Assembly (NCBI RefSeq): GCF_011078175.1
Contig: NZ_JAALCJ010000005.1
Coordinates: 186,001 to 250,000, forward strand
DNA length: 64,000 bases
Source of the DNA: Enterobacter cloacae
Lineage (GTDB): Bacteria > Pseudomonadota > Gammaproteobacteria > Enterobacterales > Enterobacteriaceae
Reading direction: 5' to 3'
In this document: piece by piece, positions 9,497 to 21,120 of the stretch
How positions within the stretch are numbered: the first letter of the stretch is position 1
Layout of the letters: every line of letters starts with the position of its first letter
Notes under the pieces: model-generated
The model's database searches: none
The model's input: the letters and a program-made list of their open reading frames with translations, nothing else
Told to the model about the DNA's origin: nothing
Program-made: the position numbers and the translations under genes

Positions 9497-11494
9497 GTGA
9501 AACAAAACGCCATACAACCTGCCAACCTCGAATTTAACGCTGAGGGTACACCTGTTTCCCGAGATTTTGATGACGTCTACTTTTCTAATGATAATGGACT
9601 GGAAGAGACGCGCTATGTCTTCCTCGAAGGAAATCATCTCAGCACCCGCTTCCCTGAGCATCCGCGCAGCCTGTTTGTCGTAGCGGAGAGCGGTTTCGGC
9701 ACCGGGCTGAATTTTCTGACGCTCTGGCAGGCGTTCGACGCGTTTCGCGCTGCACACCCCGAGGCTACCTTACAAAGATTACATTTCATCAGTTTCGAAA
9801 AATTTCCGCTTACCGCGCACGATCTCCGGCTTGCCCATCAGCGCTGGCCGGAGCTTGCCCACTGGGCGGAACAGCTTCAGGCCCAGTGGCCTCCGGCTAT
9901 CGGTGGCTGTCATCGTCTGATTCTGGACAACGGACGCGTCATCCTCGACCTGTGGCTGGGCGATATTAACGACCTGACCGATAAGCTCGATGACTCAATG
10001 AATCAAAAGGTGGACGCCTGGTTCCTGGACGGTTTTGCGCCCGCCAAAAACCCGGACATGTGGAGCCCGCATCTGTTCGGCGCCATGGCACGCCTGGCAC
10101 GCCCGGGCGCAACGCTTGCCACCTTCACCTCGGCGGGATTTGTTCGCCGTGGGTTGCAGGAGGCGGGGTTTACCATGCGGAAAACCAAAGGCTTTGGCCG
10201 CAAACGCGACATGCTGGTCGGGATGATGGAGCAGGATCTGGCGATCCCGGCACAGGCCCCCTGGTTTGCTCGCCGCCCCAGTGCGTCGCGTGAGGTCGCC
10301 ATTGTGGGCGGCGGTATTGCCAGCGCCCTGCTCTCGCTGGCGCTGCTGCACCGGGGCTGGCAGGTGACGCTCTACTGCGCTGACGAGGCGCCGGCGACGG
10401 GCGCATCAGGCAACCGTCAGGGCGCGCTTTATCCCTTATTAAGTTCACACGATCCGGCACTGTTCCAGTTCTTCCCGGCGGCGTTTACGTTTGCTCGCCG
10501 CCTTTACGATAGCCTGCCGGTTGCGTTCGACCACGACTGGTGCGGCGTGACGCAGCTCGGCTGGGACGAGAAGAGCCAGCAGAAAATCACACAAATGCTG
10601 TCGCTGGGTCTGCCGGGGGCCATCGCCCATGCAGTGACGGCGCAGCAGGTTACAGAAACCACTGGCGTCGACACCGGCTGTGGCGGTATTCAGTATCCAC
10701 TCGGCGGCTGGCTGTGTCCGGCTGAACTGACTTCTGCGGCGATAACCCTCGGGCAGTCGCGTGGGTTGACAGTGCATTATGCCCATAAGGTTCAATCGCT
10801 AAGCCGCACTGCCCACTGGAAACTGCATTTTGCTGACGGCAAAGAGGTGCAGCATGCCAGCGTTGTACTGGCTAACGGACATCATGTCAGCCAGTTTACC
10901 CAGACTGAGTCATTGCCGGTTTATCCGGTCGGCGGCCAGGTGAGCCATATCCCGACCGCGCCCGAACTGAGCAAGCTGTGCCAGGTGCTGTGTTACGACG
11001 GCTACCTGACGCCGCAAAATCCGTCAAACGGCCATCACTGCATCGGTGCCAGCTACCATCGTGGTGAAACAGATATGCAGTACAGCGAAGCGGATCAGCA
11101 ACAGAACCGTCAGCGGCTGGTTGATTGTTTCCCGGACGCGGCGTGGGCGAAAGCGGTGGACGTCAGTGAGGGTCAGGCGCGATGCGGCGTACGCTGCGCG
11201 ACCCGCGATCACCTGCCGATGGCGGGAAACGTGCCGGACTATGACGCCACGCTTGAAGTCTATCAGGATCTTGCAGACAACAAAGAAACGGCGGTAAGTG
11301 CGCCCGTTCACCCCGAGCTGTTTATGCTGGGTGGCTTAGGCTCACGAGGATTATGTTCCGCACCGCTGCTGGCTGAAGCGTTAGCCGCACAGATGAGCGA
11401 TGAGCCGATTCCGCTGGACAGAGTTACACTCGCGGGGTTGAATCCGAACCGGTTGTGGGTAAGGAAACTGCTGAAGGGGAAAATGGTTAAGTAG
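9497..11494 (+). CDS. mnmC: Bifunctional tRNA mnm5s2U34 enzyme MnmC
   Basis: MnmC completes 5-methylaminomethyl-2-thiouridine at tRNA wobble U34: the C-terminal FAD domain removes the carboxymethyl part and the N-terminal domain methylates the product. Visible are the SAM-binding motif [14 protein letters not shown], the NPDMW catalytic-loop region, the start of the FAD domain at [19 protein letters not shown], and the late motif [15 protein letters not shown]. The frame is open further upstream, but the GTG at 9497 (reading [17 protein letters not shown]) aligns with the known N-terminus. 665 residues, full length. Confidence 0.95.
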   Translation: MKQNAIQPANLEFNAEGTPVSRDFDDVYFSNDNGLEETRYVFLEGNHLSTRFPEHPRSLFVVAESGFGTGLNFLTLWQAFDAFRAAHPEATLQRLHFISFEKFPLTAHDLRLAHQRWPELAHWAEQLQAQWPPAIGGCHRLILDNGRVILDLWLGDINDLTDKLDDSMNQKVDAWFLDGFAPAKNPDMWSPHLFGAMARLARPGATLATFTSAGFVRRGLQEAGFTMRKTKGFGRKRDMLVGMMEQDLAIPAQAPWFARRPSASREVAIVGGGIASALLSLALLHRGWQVTLYCADEAPATGASGNRQGALYPLLSSHDPALFQFFPAAFTFARRLYDSLPVAFDHDWCGVTQLGWDEKSQQKITQMLSLGLPGAIAHAVTAQQVTETTGVDTGCGGIQYPLGGWLCPAELTSAAITLGQSRGLTVHYAHKVQSLSRTAHWKLHFADGKEVQHASVVLANGHHVSQFTQTESLPVYPVGGQVSHIPTAPELSKLCQVLCYDGYLTPQNPSNGHHCIGASYHRGETDMQYSEADQQQNRQRLVDCFPDAAWAKAVDVSEGQARCGVRCATRDHLPMAGNVPDYDATLEVYQDLADNKETAVSAPVHPELFMLGGLGSRGLCSAPLLAEALAAQMSDEPIPLDRVTLAGLNPNRLWVRKLLKGKMVK

Positions 11495-11543
11495 GGTGCG
11501 GTCAGGTGCCCTCACCCCGGCCCTCTCCCAAAGGGAGAGGGAG
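11495..11543. repeat. Dispersed GGGAGAGGG hairpin repeat, copy 1
   Basis: Contains CCCTCACCCCGGCCCTCTCC and GGGAGAGGG forming a strong hairpin. Another copy is at 62105-62155 with the same lead-in, and a third, inverted, at 31252-31281. It sits between the converging 3' ends of mnmC and yfcL and probably acts as a transcript end. Confidence 0.85.
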
Positions 11544-11552
11544 GTGACACAC

Positions 11553-11831
11553 TTACTTCGCGTTCGCCTGCTGGAACAAATTGTCCCACATGCCCAGTAC
11601 TAAAGACTGGTCGCGCGGAGAGAGTTCCCCCGCCTGAATGGCATTTTCCAGGCTGCGAGTGACTTCTGCGTGAACGGCGTCGGCAGAGTGATCGTCCCCC
11701 GCTTCCAGCGCGGCTACTGCCAGCGTCAGGTGACCGCGCAGATAACCGCTGGCGAACAGCTCATCGTCACTGGCGTGTTCCACCATGTCATCAATTAACG
11801 CCAGAATGCGTGATTCAAATTCTGCGATCAT
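11553..11831 (-). CDS. yfcL: YfcL family protein
   Basis: Small 92-residue acidic, mainly helical protein of unknown function. The sequence [20 protein letters not shown] and the tail [20 protein letters not shown] match the E. coli YfcL protein closely. The frame extends 29 codons further upstream, but the ATG at 11831 follows a good GAGG-type ribosome site and gives the conserved start. It ends the aroC-mepA-yfcA-epmC-yfcL run, 13 bp after epmC. Confidence 0.9.
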   Translation of the reverse strand: MIAEFESRILALIDDMVEHASDDELFASGYLRGHLTLAVAALEAGDDHSADAVHAEVTRSLENAIQAGELSPRDQSLVLGMWDNLFQQANAK

Positions 11832-11844
11832 CTTCTTTCCTCTG

Positions 11845-12390
11845 TTAAAGATCTTCCGGCCATGGGAAGCATTCCGCCGCGATCGCCGGCGTGTGGTAAT
11901 AATTCTGTAAAGCCTCAATCAGGCGCGCCGGGCGTTCCGGGATGCCTCTCTCAAGATATTCCATCACCTGCGCATGCACGCGGCGCTGGAAGACGATACG
12001 GTCTGGCTCGAAGTCACCTTCGAGATTGTCACAACTCACATTGAACGGGAAACCCGCCGCCACGCAGAACAGCCATTCGAGCGCCTGGGGTTTCACCTCC
12101 ACATCTTCGAACTGCCCCTGGGTAGCGGCGTCGCGCCCGTCCGGGCAGTACCAGTAACCAAAATCCACCCGCTCGCGACGCGCTTTCCCGGCGATACACC
12201 AGTGTGAAATTTCGTGCAAACCGCTGGCGTAAAAGCCGTGGGCAAAGATGATGCGGTTATACGGAACCTCATCATCAGCAGGAAGATAGATCGGTTCGTC
12301 GTCGCCTTTAATCAGACGGGTATTAAAATCATCAGCAAAACAGCTATCGAAGATCTCAATCAGCTGTTCGTAGTTATGCGTACTGTTCAT
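11845..12390 (-). CDS. epmC: Elongation factor P hydroxylase EpmC
   Basis: EpmC hydroxylates the beta-lysylated lysine of elongation factor P, the last step of that modification (EpmA and EpmB do the earlier ones elsewhere in the genome). 181 residues with the family features [16 protein letters not shown], a likely metal-binding HExxHW-like site, and [19 protein letters not shown]. Its ATG shares one base with the yfcA stop (TAATG), so translation of the two is probably coupled. The older name is yfcM. Confidence 0.93.
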   Translation of the reverse strand: MNSTHNYEQLIEIFDSCFADDFNTRLIKGDDEPIYLPADDEVPYNRIIFAHGFYASGLHEISHWCIAGKARRERVDFGYWYCPDGRDAATQGQFEDVEVKPQALEWLFCVAAGFPFNVSCDNLEGDFEPDRIVFQRRVHAQVMEYLERGIPERPARLIEALQNYYHTPAIAAECFPWPEDL

Positions 12391-13199
12391 TAGTTCATCC
12401 CCAACCAGGTGAGGATCTCCTGTCCATGGCTGTCATAAAGAAGTTTGGCGCTCATCACCGCCGAGACGACAACAATCATCGGGCGGATCAGCTTTTGCCC
12501 TTTGCTTAATACCAGACGCGAGCCTGCGCGCGCACCCAAAAACTGCCCTGCCATCATTACAAAACCGGTAGCCCAGATAACCTTGCCCCCAATGATAAAC
12601 AGCAGGAGACCGCCGACGTTGGAGGTCGCGTTGAGGACTTTGGCATGGGCGGTAGATTTGGCGAGGTTAAACCCGGCCAGCGTCACAAATGCCAGCGCAT
12701 AAAACGAGCCAGCCCCCGGGCCAAAGAACCCGTCGTAAAAACCGACGCAGCCACCGGCAATCAGCGCAAACGGCAGGCCGTGCAGCCGACGCTGCCGATC
12801 TTCTTCCCCGAGCTTTGGCATCAGCAGGAAATAGAGGCCGATACAGATAACCAGCAGCGGCAGGATCTGGCGCAGAATATCGGACTGTACGTGCTGGACC
12901 AGCAGCGCGCCCGCCGTTGAGCCAATAAACGTCATCAGGATATTGAGCTTCTGATCGGCGAGATTGACCACTTTGCGCCGAACAAAATAGAGCGAGGAGG
13001 AGAGCGAGCCGCCGCATGCCTGGAGTTTGTTGGTGGCGAGCGCCTGAGCTGGGCTCATGCCTGCCGCCAGCAGCGCCGGAACGGTGAGCAACCCGCCGCC
13101 GCCCGCCAGGGCATCGATAAATCCGGCTAACATCGCAACAAAAAAGAGCACCGCCAGCAGCAGCGGTGACACCATGAACAGATCGACGAAATTATCCAT
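12390..13199 (-). CDS. yfcA: TSUP family inner-membrane transporter YfcA
   Basis: 269-residue polytopic membrane protein of the TauE/SafE (TSUP) family, whose characterised members export small sulfonates or related organic anions. It shows the two internally related halves of the family: AGFIDALAGGGGLLTVPALL near the N-terminus and GFYDGFFGPGAGSFYALAF in the middle. About eight hydrophobic segments. Substrate unknown. It is coupled through TAATG overlaps to both mepA upstream and epmC downstream. Confidence 0.92.
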   Translation of the reverse strand: MDNFVDLFMVSPLLLAVLFFVAMLAGFIDALAGGGGLLTVPALLAAGMSPAQALATNKLQACGGSLSSSLYFVRRKVVNLADQKLNILMTFIGSTAGALLVQHVQSDILRQILPLLVICIGLYFLLMPKLGEEDRQRRLHGLPFALIAGGCVGFYDGFFGPGAGSFYALAFVTLAGFNLAKSTAHAKVLNATSNVGGLLLFIIGGKVIWATGFVMMAGQFLGARAGSRLVLSKGQKLIRPMIVVVSAVMSAKLLYDSHGQEILTWLGMN

Positions 13200-14023
13200 T
13201 AAAGTACATGCTCATCCAGTAGCGCCTGGCAGGAAGGCGGCAACGGAGGCGGTGTCTTCTTCTCAGGCTTAGAGGTTCCAGGCTTGGCCGGTTCAAACCA
13301 GCTTTGCAGTTCGTAACCACAACCATCGCCAGGCGGCGGCAGCGGCTGATCTTCACATTCCAGGCTGTTCGCCGGGCAACGCAGGCGAACATGCATATGG
13401 GCACGATGCTGGAACCACGGGCGCACTTTACGCAGCCAGTCGCGATCCGTTCCCGCATCCAGGCAAAGCTGCTGCTTGATGGCCGGGTTGACAAAGATCC
13501 GCGTGACGTCGTTATCCTCTGCCGCCAGCTTAATCATGCTGGAAATTTCCGGCGACCATCGCGAGGCGACGACCCGTTTACCGTCGGCCGAGACCAGATC
13601 CAGCGCCTGCGGTTTCAGCAGCTGCGCCGAGCTCCAGCGCGTTTTCGGCAATTGCAGGAAGATATCCACATCCAGTCCGGTCTGGTGGCTGGCGTGACCG
13701 CCGTTGAAGCGACCACCGGCAGGCATTCCCATATCCCCAATCAGCATCGTCCCCAGCCCCAGGTTATGCACCTGGTTCCCAAGACGCTGAATAAATAGCA
13801 GCAGATCGGGGTGGCCGAAATAACGTCGCTGATCGGTACGCATCACCTGATAAGTGTCCGACTGCAACGGCAGCGCCTGCGCACCGACGATGCACCCGTT
13901 GGAGAAAGCGCCAATGGACTGCGCGCTCCCCGCTACCGGGTGGGTGATTTTCTGCCATGGCGTGGCGGCCAGGCTTGCTCCACTGACCAGCAGCGCCAGC
14001 AGAGCGATTGCGGTTTTTTTCAT
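13199..14023 (-). CDS. mepA: Murein DD-endopeptidase MepA
   Basis: MepA is a penicillin-insensitive periplasmic metalloendopeptidase that cuts the D-Ala-mesoDAP cross-links of peptidoglycan. The LAS-type zinc ligands are visible in [17 protein letters not shown] and [12 protein letters not shown] signal peptide [19 protein letters not shown] precedes the mature start at about residue 20. The frame is open 41 codons further upstream inside aroC; the ATG at 14023 is right because it starts the signal peptide and follows aroC by 2 bp. 274 residues with a Pro/Lys-rich tail. Confidence 0.95.
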   Translation of the reverse strand: MKKTAIALLALLVSGASLAATPWQKITHPVAGSAQSIGAFSNGCIVGAQALPLQSDTYQVMRTDQRRYFGHPDLLLFIQRLGNQVHNLGLGTMLIGDMGMPAGGRFNGGHASHQTGLDVDIFLQLPKTRWSSAQLLKPQALDLVSADGKRVVASRWSPEISSMIKLAAEDNDVTRIFVNPAIKQQLCLDAGTDRDWLRKVRPWFQHRAHMHVRLRCPANSLECEDQPLPPPGDGCGYELQSWFEPAKPGTSKPEKKTPPPLPPSCQALLDEHVL

Positions 14024-14025
14024 AG

Positions 14026-15111
14026 TTACCAGCGTGGAAGGGTGGTCGTCACATCCGCATTCTGCGCGCGCTGGCGCAGGAAGTGATCCATCAGCACGAT
14101 CGCCAGCATCGCTTCCGCGATCGGCACCGCACGGATCCCCACGCACGGATCGTGACGCCCTTTGGTGATCATCTCAACTTCTTCGCCAGCGCGGTTAATC
14201 GTGTGGCCCGGTACGGTAATACTGGACGTTGGCTTCAGCGCGATATTGGCAATAATTTGCTGCCCGCTGCTGATACCGCCCAGAATGCCGCCCGCATGGT
14301 TGCTCTGGAAACCCGCCTTCGTGATTTCGTCGCGGTTCTGGCTGCCGCGAAGCTGAATCACGTCAAAACCGTCGCCGATTTCGACGCCTTTCACCGCGTT
14401 GATACTCATCAGCGCGTGGGCGATATCGGCGTCGAGGCGGTCAAAGACCGGCTCTCCCCAGCCAGCCGGCACGCCGTCGGCCACCACGGTGACTTTCGCG
14501 CCAATGGAGTCGCCCTCTTTTTTCAGGCCGCGCATGAGCTCATCCAGCGCGTCCAGCTTGTCGACATCGGCGCAGAAGAACGGGTTAAGTTCTACCTGAT
14601 CCCAGTCTTTGATCGCCAGCGGAATGTCGCCCATCTGGGTCAGACAGCCGCGGATAACGATGCCACATTTCTGCTGGAGATATTTTTTGGCAATCGCCCC
14701 TGCCGCCACGCGCATCGCGGTTTCACGCGCGGAAGAACGTCCGCCGCCGCGATAGTCGCGAAAGCCATATTTTTGTTCGTAGGTATAGTCGGCGTGGCCC
14801 GGGCGGAAGACGTCTTTAATCGCGCCGTAGTCCTGAGAGCGCTGATCGGTGTTTTCAATCAGCAGACCAATGCTGGTCCCGGTGGTACGGCCTTCAAAGA
14901 CGCCGGAAAGAATTTTGACCTGGTCCGGCTCGCGACGCTGCGTGGTGTAGCGAGAGGTACCCGGACGACGACGGTCAAGGTCATGCTGTAAATCAGCTTC
15001 GGTCAGTTCGATGCCTGGCGGGACGCCATCAACGATACAACCCAGTGCCAGACCGTGCGACTCGCCAAAGGTGGTCACACGGAATATCTGTCCAATACTG
15101 TTTCCTGCCAT
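14026..15111 (-). CDS. aroC: Chorismate synthase
   Basis: AroC converts 5-enolpyruvylshikimate-3-phosphate to chorismate, the last step of the shikimate pathway, using reduced FMN. The family signatures are clear: [18 protein letters not shown] near the N-terminus, [20 protein letters not shown] in the middle, and [18 protein letters not shown] near the end. There are two ATGs in a row; I use the second (MAGNSIGQ), which matches the known 361-residue protein. It follows prmB by 60 bp and leads the mepA-yfcA-epmC-yfcL run. Confidence 0.97.
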   Translation of the reverse strand: MAGNSIGQIFRVTTFGESHGLALGCIVDGVPPGIELTEADLQHDLDRRRPGTSRYTTQRREPDQVKILSGVFEGRTTGTSIGLLIENTDQRSQDYGAIKDVFRPGHADYTYEQKYGFRDYRGGGRSSARETAMRVAAGAIAKKYLQQKCGIVIRGCLTQMGDIPLAIKDWDQVELNPFFCADVDKLDALDELMRGLKKEGDSIGAKVTVVADGVPAGWGEPVFDRLDADIAHALMSINAVKGVEIGDGFDVIQLRGSQNRDEITKAGFQSNHAGGILGGISSGQQIIANIALKPTSSITVPGHTINRAGEEVEMITKGRHDPCVGIRAVPIAEAMLAIVLMDHFLRQRAQNADVTTTLPRW

Positions 15112-15171
15112 CACGGCTCCGATGTTGTTGTTTGTGTTTGAGCGTTGTGAAACGGGCCGAAGCCCGCTGGA

Positions 15172-16104
15172 TTAATCTTTGTAAATGCTGAAGTATTCGC
15201 GTGCATCAAGCAGCTGCGCTTTAGTCAGCATAAAGACGCCGTCACCGCCGTTGTCGAACTCAAGCCAGGTGAACGGCACATCCGGGTACTGCTCTATCAG
15301 ATGTACCATGCTGTTGCCCACTTCACAAATCAGAACGCCGTCGTCGGTCAGATAATCCGGCGCGCAGGCCAGGATGCGGCGGGTCAGCTTCAGCCCGTCA
15401 GAGCCTGACGCCAGGCCCAGCTCCGGCTCGTGGCGGTACTCGTTCGGCAGATCGGACATGTCTTCTGCATCCACGTACGGCGGATTGGTGACGATCAGGT
15501 CGTATTGCAGCGTCGGCAGGTCGCGGAACAGGTCAGAACGAATAGGGGTGACGTGATGGATCAGCCCGTGCTCTTCAATATTGTGTTCGGTGACGGCCAG
15601 CGCGTCGGTGGAAATATCGACGGCGTCCACTTCCGCTTCCGGGAAGGCGTACGCGCAGGCAATGGCGATGCAGCCGCTGCCGGTGCACATATCCAGAATA
15701 TGCTGCGGCTGATGGTTAATCAGGCCGTCAAAGTGGTTGTTGATCAGCTCGCCAATCGGCGAACGTGGCACCAGCACGCGCTCATCAACGTAGAATTCGT
15801 GGCCGCAGAACCAGGCTTTGTTGGTCAGGTAAGCCACCGGAATACGCTCGTTCACGCGACGGATCACGCGCTCAACGATGCGGTGTTTTTCGCTGGAGGT
15901 CAGGCGCGCGGTGCGCATGTCTTCCGGAATATCCAGCGGCAGGTAGAGAGACGGCAGCACCAGCTGAACGGCCTCATCCCACGGGTTATCCGTACCGTGA
16001 CCGTACCAGATATTGGCGGCGCTGAAGCGGCTAACCGACCAGCGCAACATGTCCTGTATGGTATGCAGCTCGTTTACTGCTTCATCGACAAAAATTTTAT
16101 CCAC
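15172..16104 (-). CDS. prmB: Ribosomal protein uL3 N5-glutamine methyltransferase
   Basis: PrmB methylates a glutamine of ribosomal protein uL3. The SAM-binding motif [10 protein letters not shown] is at residues 138-147 and the catalytic NPPY motif at residues 207-210, the signature of glutamine N5-methyltransferases. 310 residues, full length. It is divergent from smrB over a 145-bp gap and is followed by aroC, an order conserved in enterobacteria. Confidence 0.96.
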   Translation of the reverse strand: MDKIFVDEAVNELHTIQDMLRWSVSRFSAANIWYGHGTDNPWDEAVQLVLPSLYLPLDIPEDMRTARLTSSEKHRIVERVIRRVNERIPVAYLTNKAWFCGHEFYVDERVLVPRSPIGELINNHFDGLINHQPQHILDMCTGSGCIAIACAYAFPEAEVDAVDISTDALAVTEHNIEEHGLIHHVTPIRSDLFRDLPTLQYDLIVTNPPYVDAEDMSDLPNEYRHEPELGLASGSDGLKLTRRILACAPDYLTDDGVLICEVGNSMVHLIEQYPDVPFTWLEFDNGGDGVFMLTKAQLLDAREYFSIYKD

Positions 16105-16249
16105 TCTTTCCTCCAGGGCATGCTCGCATAATTTTCGGCGGCTAGTTTGCCATGAAGACGGCGATAAATCAGCAATGACGCGCGTCGCTTGAGGTTAAAA
16201 AATGCGTTTAGTCGGGTACACTATCGGAAATACGAGATGAGAATGACGA

Positions 16250-16801
16250 ATGAAAAAGAAAACATCGCTCAGCGAGGAGGATCAGGCTCTCTTCCGCCAG
16301 CTGATGACCGGGACGCGTCAAATCACGCACGACACCATTGTCCATCGCCCGCAGCGTAAAAAAGTCAGCGAGGTACCGGTCAAACGGTTGCTTCAGGAGC
16401 AGGCCGATAACAGCCACTATTTTTCAGATGAGTTTCAGCCGCTGCTTAATACTCAGGGTGCGGTGAAATACGTGCGCGAAGACGTCAGCCATTTTGAATT
16501 GAAAAAATTACGCCGGGGAGATTACTCGCCGGAGCTGTTCCTCGATCTGCATGGGTTGACCCAGATGCAGGCGAAACAGGAGCTGGGGGCGTTGATTGCG
16601 GCATGTCGTCGCGAGCATGTGTTTTGCGCCTGCGTGATGCACGGGCATGGCAAACATATTCTTAAGCAACAGACACCGCTGTGGTTGGCCCAGCATCCAC
16701 ATGTGATGGCGTTTCATCAGGCACCCAAAGAGTACGGCGGAGATGCCGCATTGCTGGTACTGATTGAAGTGGAGGAGTGGCAGCCGCCAGAATTGCCCTG
16801 A
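16250..16801 (+). CDS. smrB: Ribosome rescue endonuclease SmrB
   Basis: SmrB cuts mRNA between collided ribosomes so that stalled complexes can be rescued. The Smr domain fills the C-terminal half, with the catalytic DLH motif at residues 99-101 ([14 protein letters not shown]) and the HGHGK motif at 131-135. The N-terminal part is charged and probably contacts the ribosome. 183 residues, as in E. coli (formerly yfcN). It is divergent from prmB and convergent with sixA. Confidence 0.95.
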   Translation: MKKKTSLSEEDQALFRQLMTGTRQITHDTIVHRPQRKKVSEVPVKRLLQEQADNSHYFSDEFQPLLNTQGAVKYVREDVSHFELKKLRRGDYSPELFLDLHGLTQMQAKQELGALIAACRREHVFCACVMHGHGKHILKQQTPLWLAQHPHVMAFHQAPKEYGGDAALLVLIEVEEWQPPELP

Positions 16802-16805
16802 CAGG

Positions 16806-16835
16806 ATGGCGGGAGGCACCGTCGCACCCCGCCAT
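16806..16835. terminator. Possible hairpin terminator between smrB and sixA
   Basis: Imperfect inverted repeat ATGGCGGG / CCCGCCAT in the 47-bp gap between converging genes. No T run, so either a weak terminator or an end-protecting hairpin. Confidence 0.4.
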
Positions 16836-16848
16836 ATCGCACGTCACG

Positions 16849-17334
16849 TCAGATTGCTTTTGCCATCTTCAGGTTGCACGGACTCATTTGCCAGTTAAAG
16901 ACCCCTTTGCCGGTTTCGTCGAGGGTGACATTGGCAATGGCGGACGTCGTGAACATCGGTGGCGTTTCGCCCGGGCACAGCTCAGATACCAGATAGCCCA
17001 CCAGGGGCAGGTGGGAAATGACCAGTGCGGAAGCGACACCTTCATTGCACAGCGCCTGAAGATAAGCACTGACAAGACCTACATCGCCACACGGCGTGAG
17101 TTCAGGGAGAACATCGACACTGGAAGGCAGGTTCATACACTCCCCTACCACATCCAGCGTCTGTTCTGCCCGCAGGAACGGACTCACCAGAACGCGTTCA
17201 ATGTCCACTTTTTGACCTTTAAGCCATGTCGCCATCTGACGGGATTCGTCGCAGCCACAGACGGTTAAAGGACGTACTGAGTCACTGGCGGCATCGAGTG
17301 CCGCGTCGCCGTGACGCATGATAAAAACTTGCAT
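16849..17334 (-). CDS. sixA: Phosphohistidine phosphatase SixA
   Basis: SixA removes phosphate from phosphohistidine; in E. coli its main target is NPr of the nitrogen PTS (earlier work proposed ArcB). The histidine-phosphatase RHG motif is at residues 7-9, and the second catalytic histidine is in VISHLPLVGYL. 161 residues, full length. It is followed on the plus-strand side by smrB and is separated from fadJ by a 209-bp gap that must hold its promoter. Confidence 0.95.
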   Translation of the reverse strand: MQVFIMRHGDAALDAASDSVRPLTVCGCDESRQMATWLKGQKVDIERVLVSPFLRAEQTLDVVGECMNLPSSVDVLPELTPCGDVGLVSAYLQALCNEGVASALVISHLPLVGYLVSELCPGETPPMFTTSAIANVTLDETGKGVFNWQMSPCNLKMAKAI

Positions 17335-17543
17335 ATTGCACCGCTTTTGTTAACCAGAATCACCGGCGTTAACTACCCGCGATTAATGCTCTGAGGTAGA
17401 AAACCCGATGGCCGGGCATTGTGCCTGATCCATTCGGTGAATGAAACGCTGTTTTTTACCTCAATGGCGTAAGTATAGTCAATCTCTGTTTACAATTTCG
17501 CCAGAACAGGTCCATTCACCACAGGATTTACCCTTCTTTGACT

Positions 17544-19691
17544 TCAGTTTACGCAAACCGTTTCCCTTGCAGGCCAGAAAGTCTGACCCTGTTCTGCCAT
17601 CTGCAATAATTCGTCACAAGGTGTAAACCGTGGACCGTACTGCGAGGCCAGACGTTGCAGGATCGCAACCACTTCACCCGCCCCGAGGGTATCCATATAC
17701 CGGAACGGGCCGCCAAGGAATGGCGGAAAACCGATACCAAACACGGCACCGATGTCGCCGTCGCGCGCGCTTTTGATCACCTGCTCACCAAAGCAGCGCG
17801 CCGCTTCATTGAGCATCATCATCACACAGCGCTCAGCACACTGAACCGCCGACAGTTTTCCCTGACCCGTGACAGGAATAAGCGCATAAACTGAAGGGTC
17901 GACCTGTTTCTTGCTTTTACGCCCTTTCGCAGTGTAAAGATAGAAACCGCGTTCATTTTTTCTGCCTTTGCGATCGTCCTTCAAAATTGCAGAAACAACG
18001 TTTGCAGGCGGCGCAAAACGATCGCCATAAGCTGTTTCAAGCACAGGGATAATTTTAGTGCCCGTATCAATTCCTACCTCATCCAAAAGTTGGATCGGGC
18101 CGACAGGGAAACCAAACTTCACCAGGGCGTCATCCACGTGCTCAATTTTCTCCCCTTCCGTCAGCAACCGCATCGCTTCGTTAATGTAGGGTGCCAGAAT
18201 GCGATTGACGTAGAAGCCGGCTTTATCGGCTACTACAATCGGGGTCTTGCCCTGTTTTTTTGCCAGCTTCACTACGGTAGCAATAGTTTGCGGGCTGGTT
18301 GTGGTATGCGGGATCACCTCCACCAGCGGCATTTTTTCGACAGGGCTGAAATAGTGCAACCCTATCACCTGCTCCGGGCGAGCGGCTTTCGCCGCAATGT
18401 CGCCAATCGGCAAAGATGAGGTGTTTGACGCGAAAATGGTGTGCGGCGCGCAGTGCTGTTCAACGTCCGCCACCATCTGCTGCTTAAGGGCCAGATCTTC
18501 GAACACGGCTTCAATCACCAGATCGCGATGCGCGAACCCACTGTAGTCGGTAGTGCCAGTGATCGTCGCGAGGGTTTTATCGCGCTCACTTGCCTTGATA
18601 TGGCGGCGTTTCACTTTGCGATCAAGGTTCTGCCAGCTGTACTGCAATGCGTGGTTGATGCCCTTAGGGTTGATATCTTTGATACGTACGGGCAATTTGC
18701 CTTTGCTGGCGGTGACAAACGCGATGCCGCCGCCCATCAGCCCCCCACCCAGAACGCCAATAGCGCGTAGCGGAGCAGGTTCAGCTTCGCTGCCCGGATC
18801 TTTTTTCACCTCCGTGCTGGCAAAGAAAATACTACGCAGTGCCTGCGACTGCGGCGTCATCGCCAGTTCGCCAAACGCTTTCGCTTCCGCGGCATACCCG
18901 CTGCTGCTCCCCTGAGATAAACCGGTTTCAATCACCTCCAGAATGCGCGTCGTTGCCGGATAGTTTCCTTTGGTTTTTTGCCCGGTTTTCTTACCCACCA
19001 TATTGAACAGCAGAGCGCGGCCAAGCGGCCCGGCGAGGATACGCTCGCGCACCGGAAGAGGCCGTTTCGCCTGACGACCTTTTAGCGCCCGCTCAACGGC
19101 AGCCTCAAGCAAGATTGTGTGCGGAACGACATCGTCAACCAGACCCGCCTTTAACGCCTGACGGGCGCGCAGCTGTTTACCCGTTAAAATCATTTCCAGC
19201 GCAGTACTGACGCCCACCAGACGCGGCAGGCGCTGCGTTCCACCAGAACCGGGCAGCAATCCAAGCTGAACCTCCGGCAATCCGAGCACAGTTTTCGCAT
19301 CGTCGGTACAGATGCGGCTGTGGCAGGCCAGCGCCAGCTCAAGCCCGCCGCCCAGGCAGGCTCCGTGGATCGCGGCAACAACGGGTATCGACAGCGCATG
19401 GATCTCTGCCATCACCTGCTGCCCCTGACGCGCCAGATCTTCGGCTTCCTGAGCGCTTGTCGCGCGGGCGATCATGTTGATATCCGCCCCGGCAATAAAG
19501 TTGTCCGGCTTGGCCGAAATAAACACCAGACCACGAATGGCCTTGTTTTCGCGGATCTGTCTGAGCATCTCACGCACCTGAACACCGAACTCGGCTTTCA
19601 GGGTATTCATCTTTTCGTCGGGAACATCAATGGTAATAACGGCCACGTTATCGAGGCGAACAGTCAGATTAAATGCAGATATCGTTTCCAT
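17544..19691 (-). CDS. fadJ: Multifunctional fatty acid oxidation complex subunit alpha FadJ
   Basis: FadJ carries enoyl-CoA hydratase and 3-hydroxyacyl-CoA dehydrogenase activity for anaerobic beta-oxidation, in complex with FadI. The N-terminal crotonase domain shows [10 protein letters not shown] and [15 protein letters not shown]; the NAD-binding loop [13 protein letters not shown] starts the dehydrogenase domain near residue 310, with [17 protein letters not shown] carrying its catalytic histidine. 715 residues, full length. The ATG overlaps the fadI stop by one base (TAATG), indicating coupled translation. Confidence 0.97.
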   Translation of the reverse strand: METISAFNLTVRLDNVAVITIDVPDEKMNTLKAEFGVQVREMLRQIRENKAIRGLVFISAKPDNFIAGADINMIARATSAQEAEDLARQGQQVMAEIHALSIPVVAAIHGACLGGGLELALACHSRICTDDAKTVLGLPEVQLGLLPGSGGTQRLPRLVGVSTALEMILTGKQLRARQALKAGLVDDVVPHTILLEAAVERALKGRQAKRPLPVRERILAGPLGRALLFNMVGKKTGQKTKGNYPATTRILEVIETGLSQGSSSGYAAEAKAFGELAMTPQSQALRSIFFASTEVKKDPGSEAEPAPLRAIGVLGGGLMGGGIAFVTASKGKLPVRIKDINPKGINHALQYSWQNLDRKVKRRHIKASERDKTLATITGTTDYSGFAHRDLVIEAVFEDLALKQQMVADVEQHCAPHTIFASNTSSLPIGDIAAKAARPEQVIGLHYFSPVEKMPLVEVIPHTTTSPQTIATVVKLAKKQGKTPIVVADKAGFYVNRILAPYINEAMRLLTEGEKIEHVDDALVKFGFPVGPIQLLDEVGIDTGTKIIPVLETAYGDRFAPPANVVSAILKDDRKGRKNERGFYLYTAKGRKSKKQVDPSVYALIPVTGQGKLSAVQCAERCVMMMLNEAARCFGEQVIKSARDGDIGAVFGIGFPPFLGGPFRYMDTLGAGEVVAILQRLASQYGPRFTPCDELLQMAEQGQTFWPARETVCVN

Positions 19692-21001
19692 TATTCAGCC
19701 TCCAGAACCATTGCTGCACCGAGGCCGCCAGCCGCACAGGCGGTGACGAGACCAAAACCGCCGCCACGGCGTCGCAGCTCGTGCAAAGTCTGGGTTATCA
19801 TTCTCGCCCCTGTAGCCGCAAACGGATGGCCGTAGGCAATGGAGCCGCCCAGTACGTTGAATTTACTCTGATCCACTTCGCCTGTGGCATGTGCGCGGCC
19901 CAGCACATCGCGGGCAAAGCGCTCGCTCGCCATAAGCTGCACGTTTGCCAGCGTCTGCGCGGCAAAGGCTTCGTGCATATCAATCAGCGTGAGATCGGCG
20001 AGGGTTAGCCCTGCGCGATCCAGCGCCAGCGGCGTGGACCAGGCCGGACCAAGCAGCATGTCCTGCCAGACATCAATGGCGGTGAAGGCGTAGCTGCGCA
20101 AATAGCCCAGCGGAGTGATGCCCAGCTCTTTCGCCCGGGATTCCGTCATCAGGATCACGGCGGCGGCACCGTCCGTCAGTGGCGTACTGTTCGCTGCGGT
20201 TACCGTACCGTGTTTACGATCAAACGCCGGGCGCAGTTTGGCGTAATCCGCCAGCGACGAGGCGCCGCGGATGTTGTTATCTTCCACCAGAGGCTCGCGG
20301 AAAGGCGGGATGTAAGCCATCATCACCTCGTCGGCAAGTTTGCCTTCCGACCAGGCCTTCGCAGCGAGCTGATGCGAGCGATGCGCCAGTGCATCCTGCT
20401 GTTCGCGGGTAATACCGTAGGTTTTTGCCATCTGCTCGGCAGTGTCGCCCATGCGCAGGCCGGTGGAGTATTCAGCAACGGCAGGTGGCACGGGCATGAG
20501 ATCGCGCAGGCGTAAACGCGAGAAGAGTTTGAGCTTCGCACCGGTGGTGCGAGCTTTGTTGGCATCGACCAGAATGCGGGCCAGCTGTTTGCTGACGCCG
20601 ATGGGCAGCACGGATGAAGAATCCGCGCCTCCGGCGATCCCCGCACGAATGGTCCCCGCCATCAGGCTTTCCGCCACGTTCGCTACCGCCTGAAAACTGG
20701 TGGCGCAGGCGCGGCTGACGCTGTAGGCATCGGTATGAACATTCATGCCTGTGCCCAGCACGATTTCACGCGCGATGTTGGGCGCTTCCGGCATTTGCAC
20801 TACCTGGCCGAAAACCAGTTGCTCAATAACCTCTGGCGGGATCTCGCTGCGAGCCAGCATCTCCCCCACCACCATTTTTCCCAGATCGACAGCCGGTATA
20901 CCGTGAAACGCTGTTGCCTGACGCGCAAACGGCGTACGTAACCCGCTGACAATGGCAATGCGATCACCGTGACGGGTGATAAGCGGTAATGCCTGACTCA
21001 T
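19691..21001 (-). CDS. fadI: 3-ketoacyl-CoA thiolase FadI
   Basis: FadI cleaves 3-ketoacyl-CoA to acetyl-CoA and a shortened acyl-CoA, acting with FadJ in anaerobic beta-oxidation. The thiolase triad is visible: Cys99 in [10 protein letters not shown], the histidine in [11 protein letters not shown] and the cysteine in [10 protein letters not shown]. The frame is open 48 codons further upstream, but [20 protein letters not shown] at 21001 aligns with the family start and follows a GGGAG ribosome site. 436 residues. A FadR-like site lies 35 bp upstream. Confidence 0.97.
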   Translation of the reverse strand: MSQALPLITRHGDRIAIVSGLRTPFARQATAFHGIPAVDLGKMVVGEMLARSEIPPEVIEQLVFGQVVQMPEAPNIAREIVLGTGMNVHTDAYSVSRACATSFQAVANVAESLMAGTIRAGIAGGADSSSVLPIGVSKQLARILVDANKARTTGAKLKLFSRLRLRDLMPVPPAVAEYSTGLRMGDTAEQMAKTYGITREQQDALAHRSHQLAAKAWSEGKLADEVMMAYIPPFREPLVEDNNIRGASSLADYAKLRPAFDRKHGTVTAANSTPLTDGAAAVILMTESRAKELGITPLGYLRSYAFTAIDVWQDMLLGPAWSTPLALDRAGLTLADLTLIDMHEAFAAQTLANVQLMASERFARDVLGRAHATGEVDQSKFNVLGGSIAYGHPFAATGARMITQTLHELRRRGGGFGLVTACAAGGLGAAMVLEAE

Positions 21002-21035
21002 AACACTCCCCTGTAAAAAATTTTGCGCGCACGTT

Positions 21036-21052
21036 AAGTGGTCTGACCTGAT
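21036..21052. promoter_or_regulatory. FadR-like operator upstream of fadIJ
   Basis: AAGTGGTCTGACCTGAT matches the FadR core TGGTCNGAC, placed 35-51 bp upstream of the fadI start. FadR repression of fadIJ is established in E. coli. Confidence 0.75.
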
Positions 21053-21120
21053 AATAGTCTTAACTATTTTTTTACATTGAGCCAATCGGGGAAGCGAAAA
21101 ATTGCGAGCTAAGACACAGA

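Noticed and set aside
14083..14991. 302-codon open frame on plus opposite aroC
   Set aside because: Shadow of aroC; low-complexity composition and no recognisable domain.
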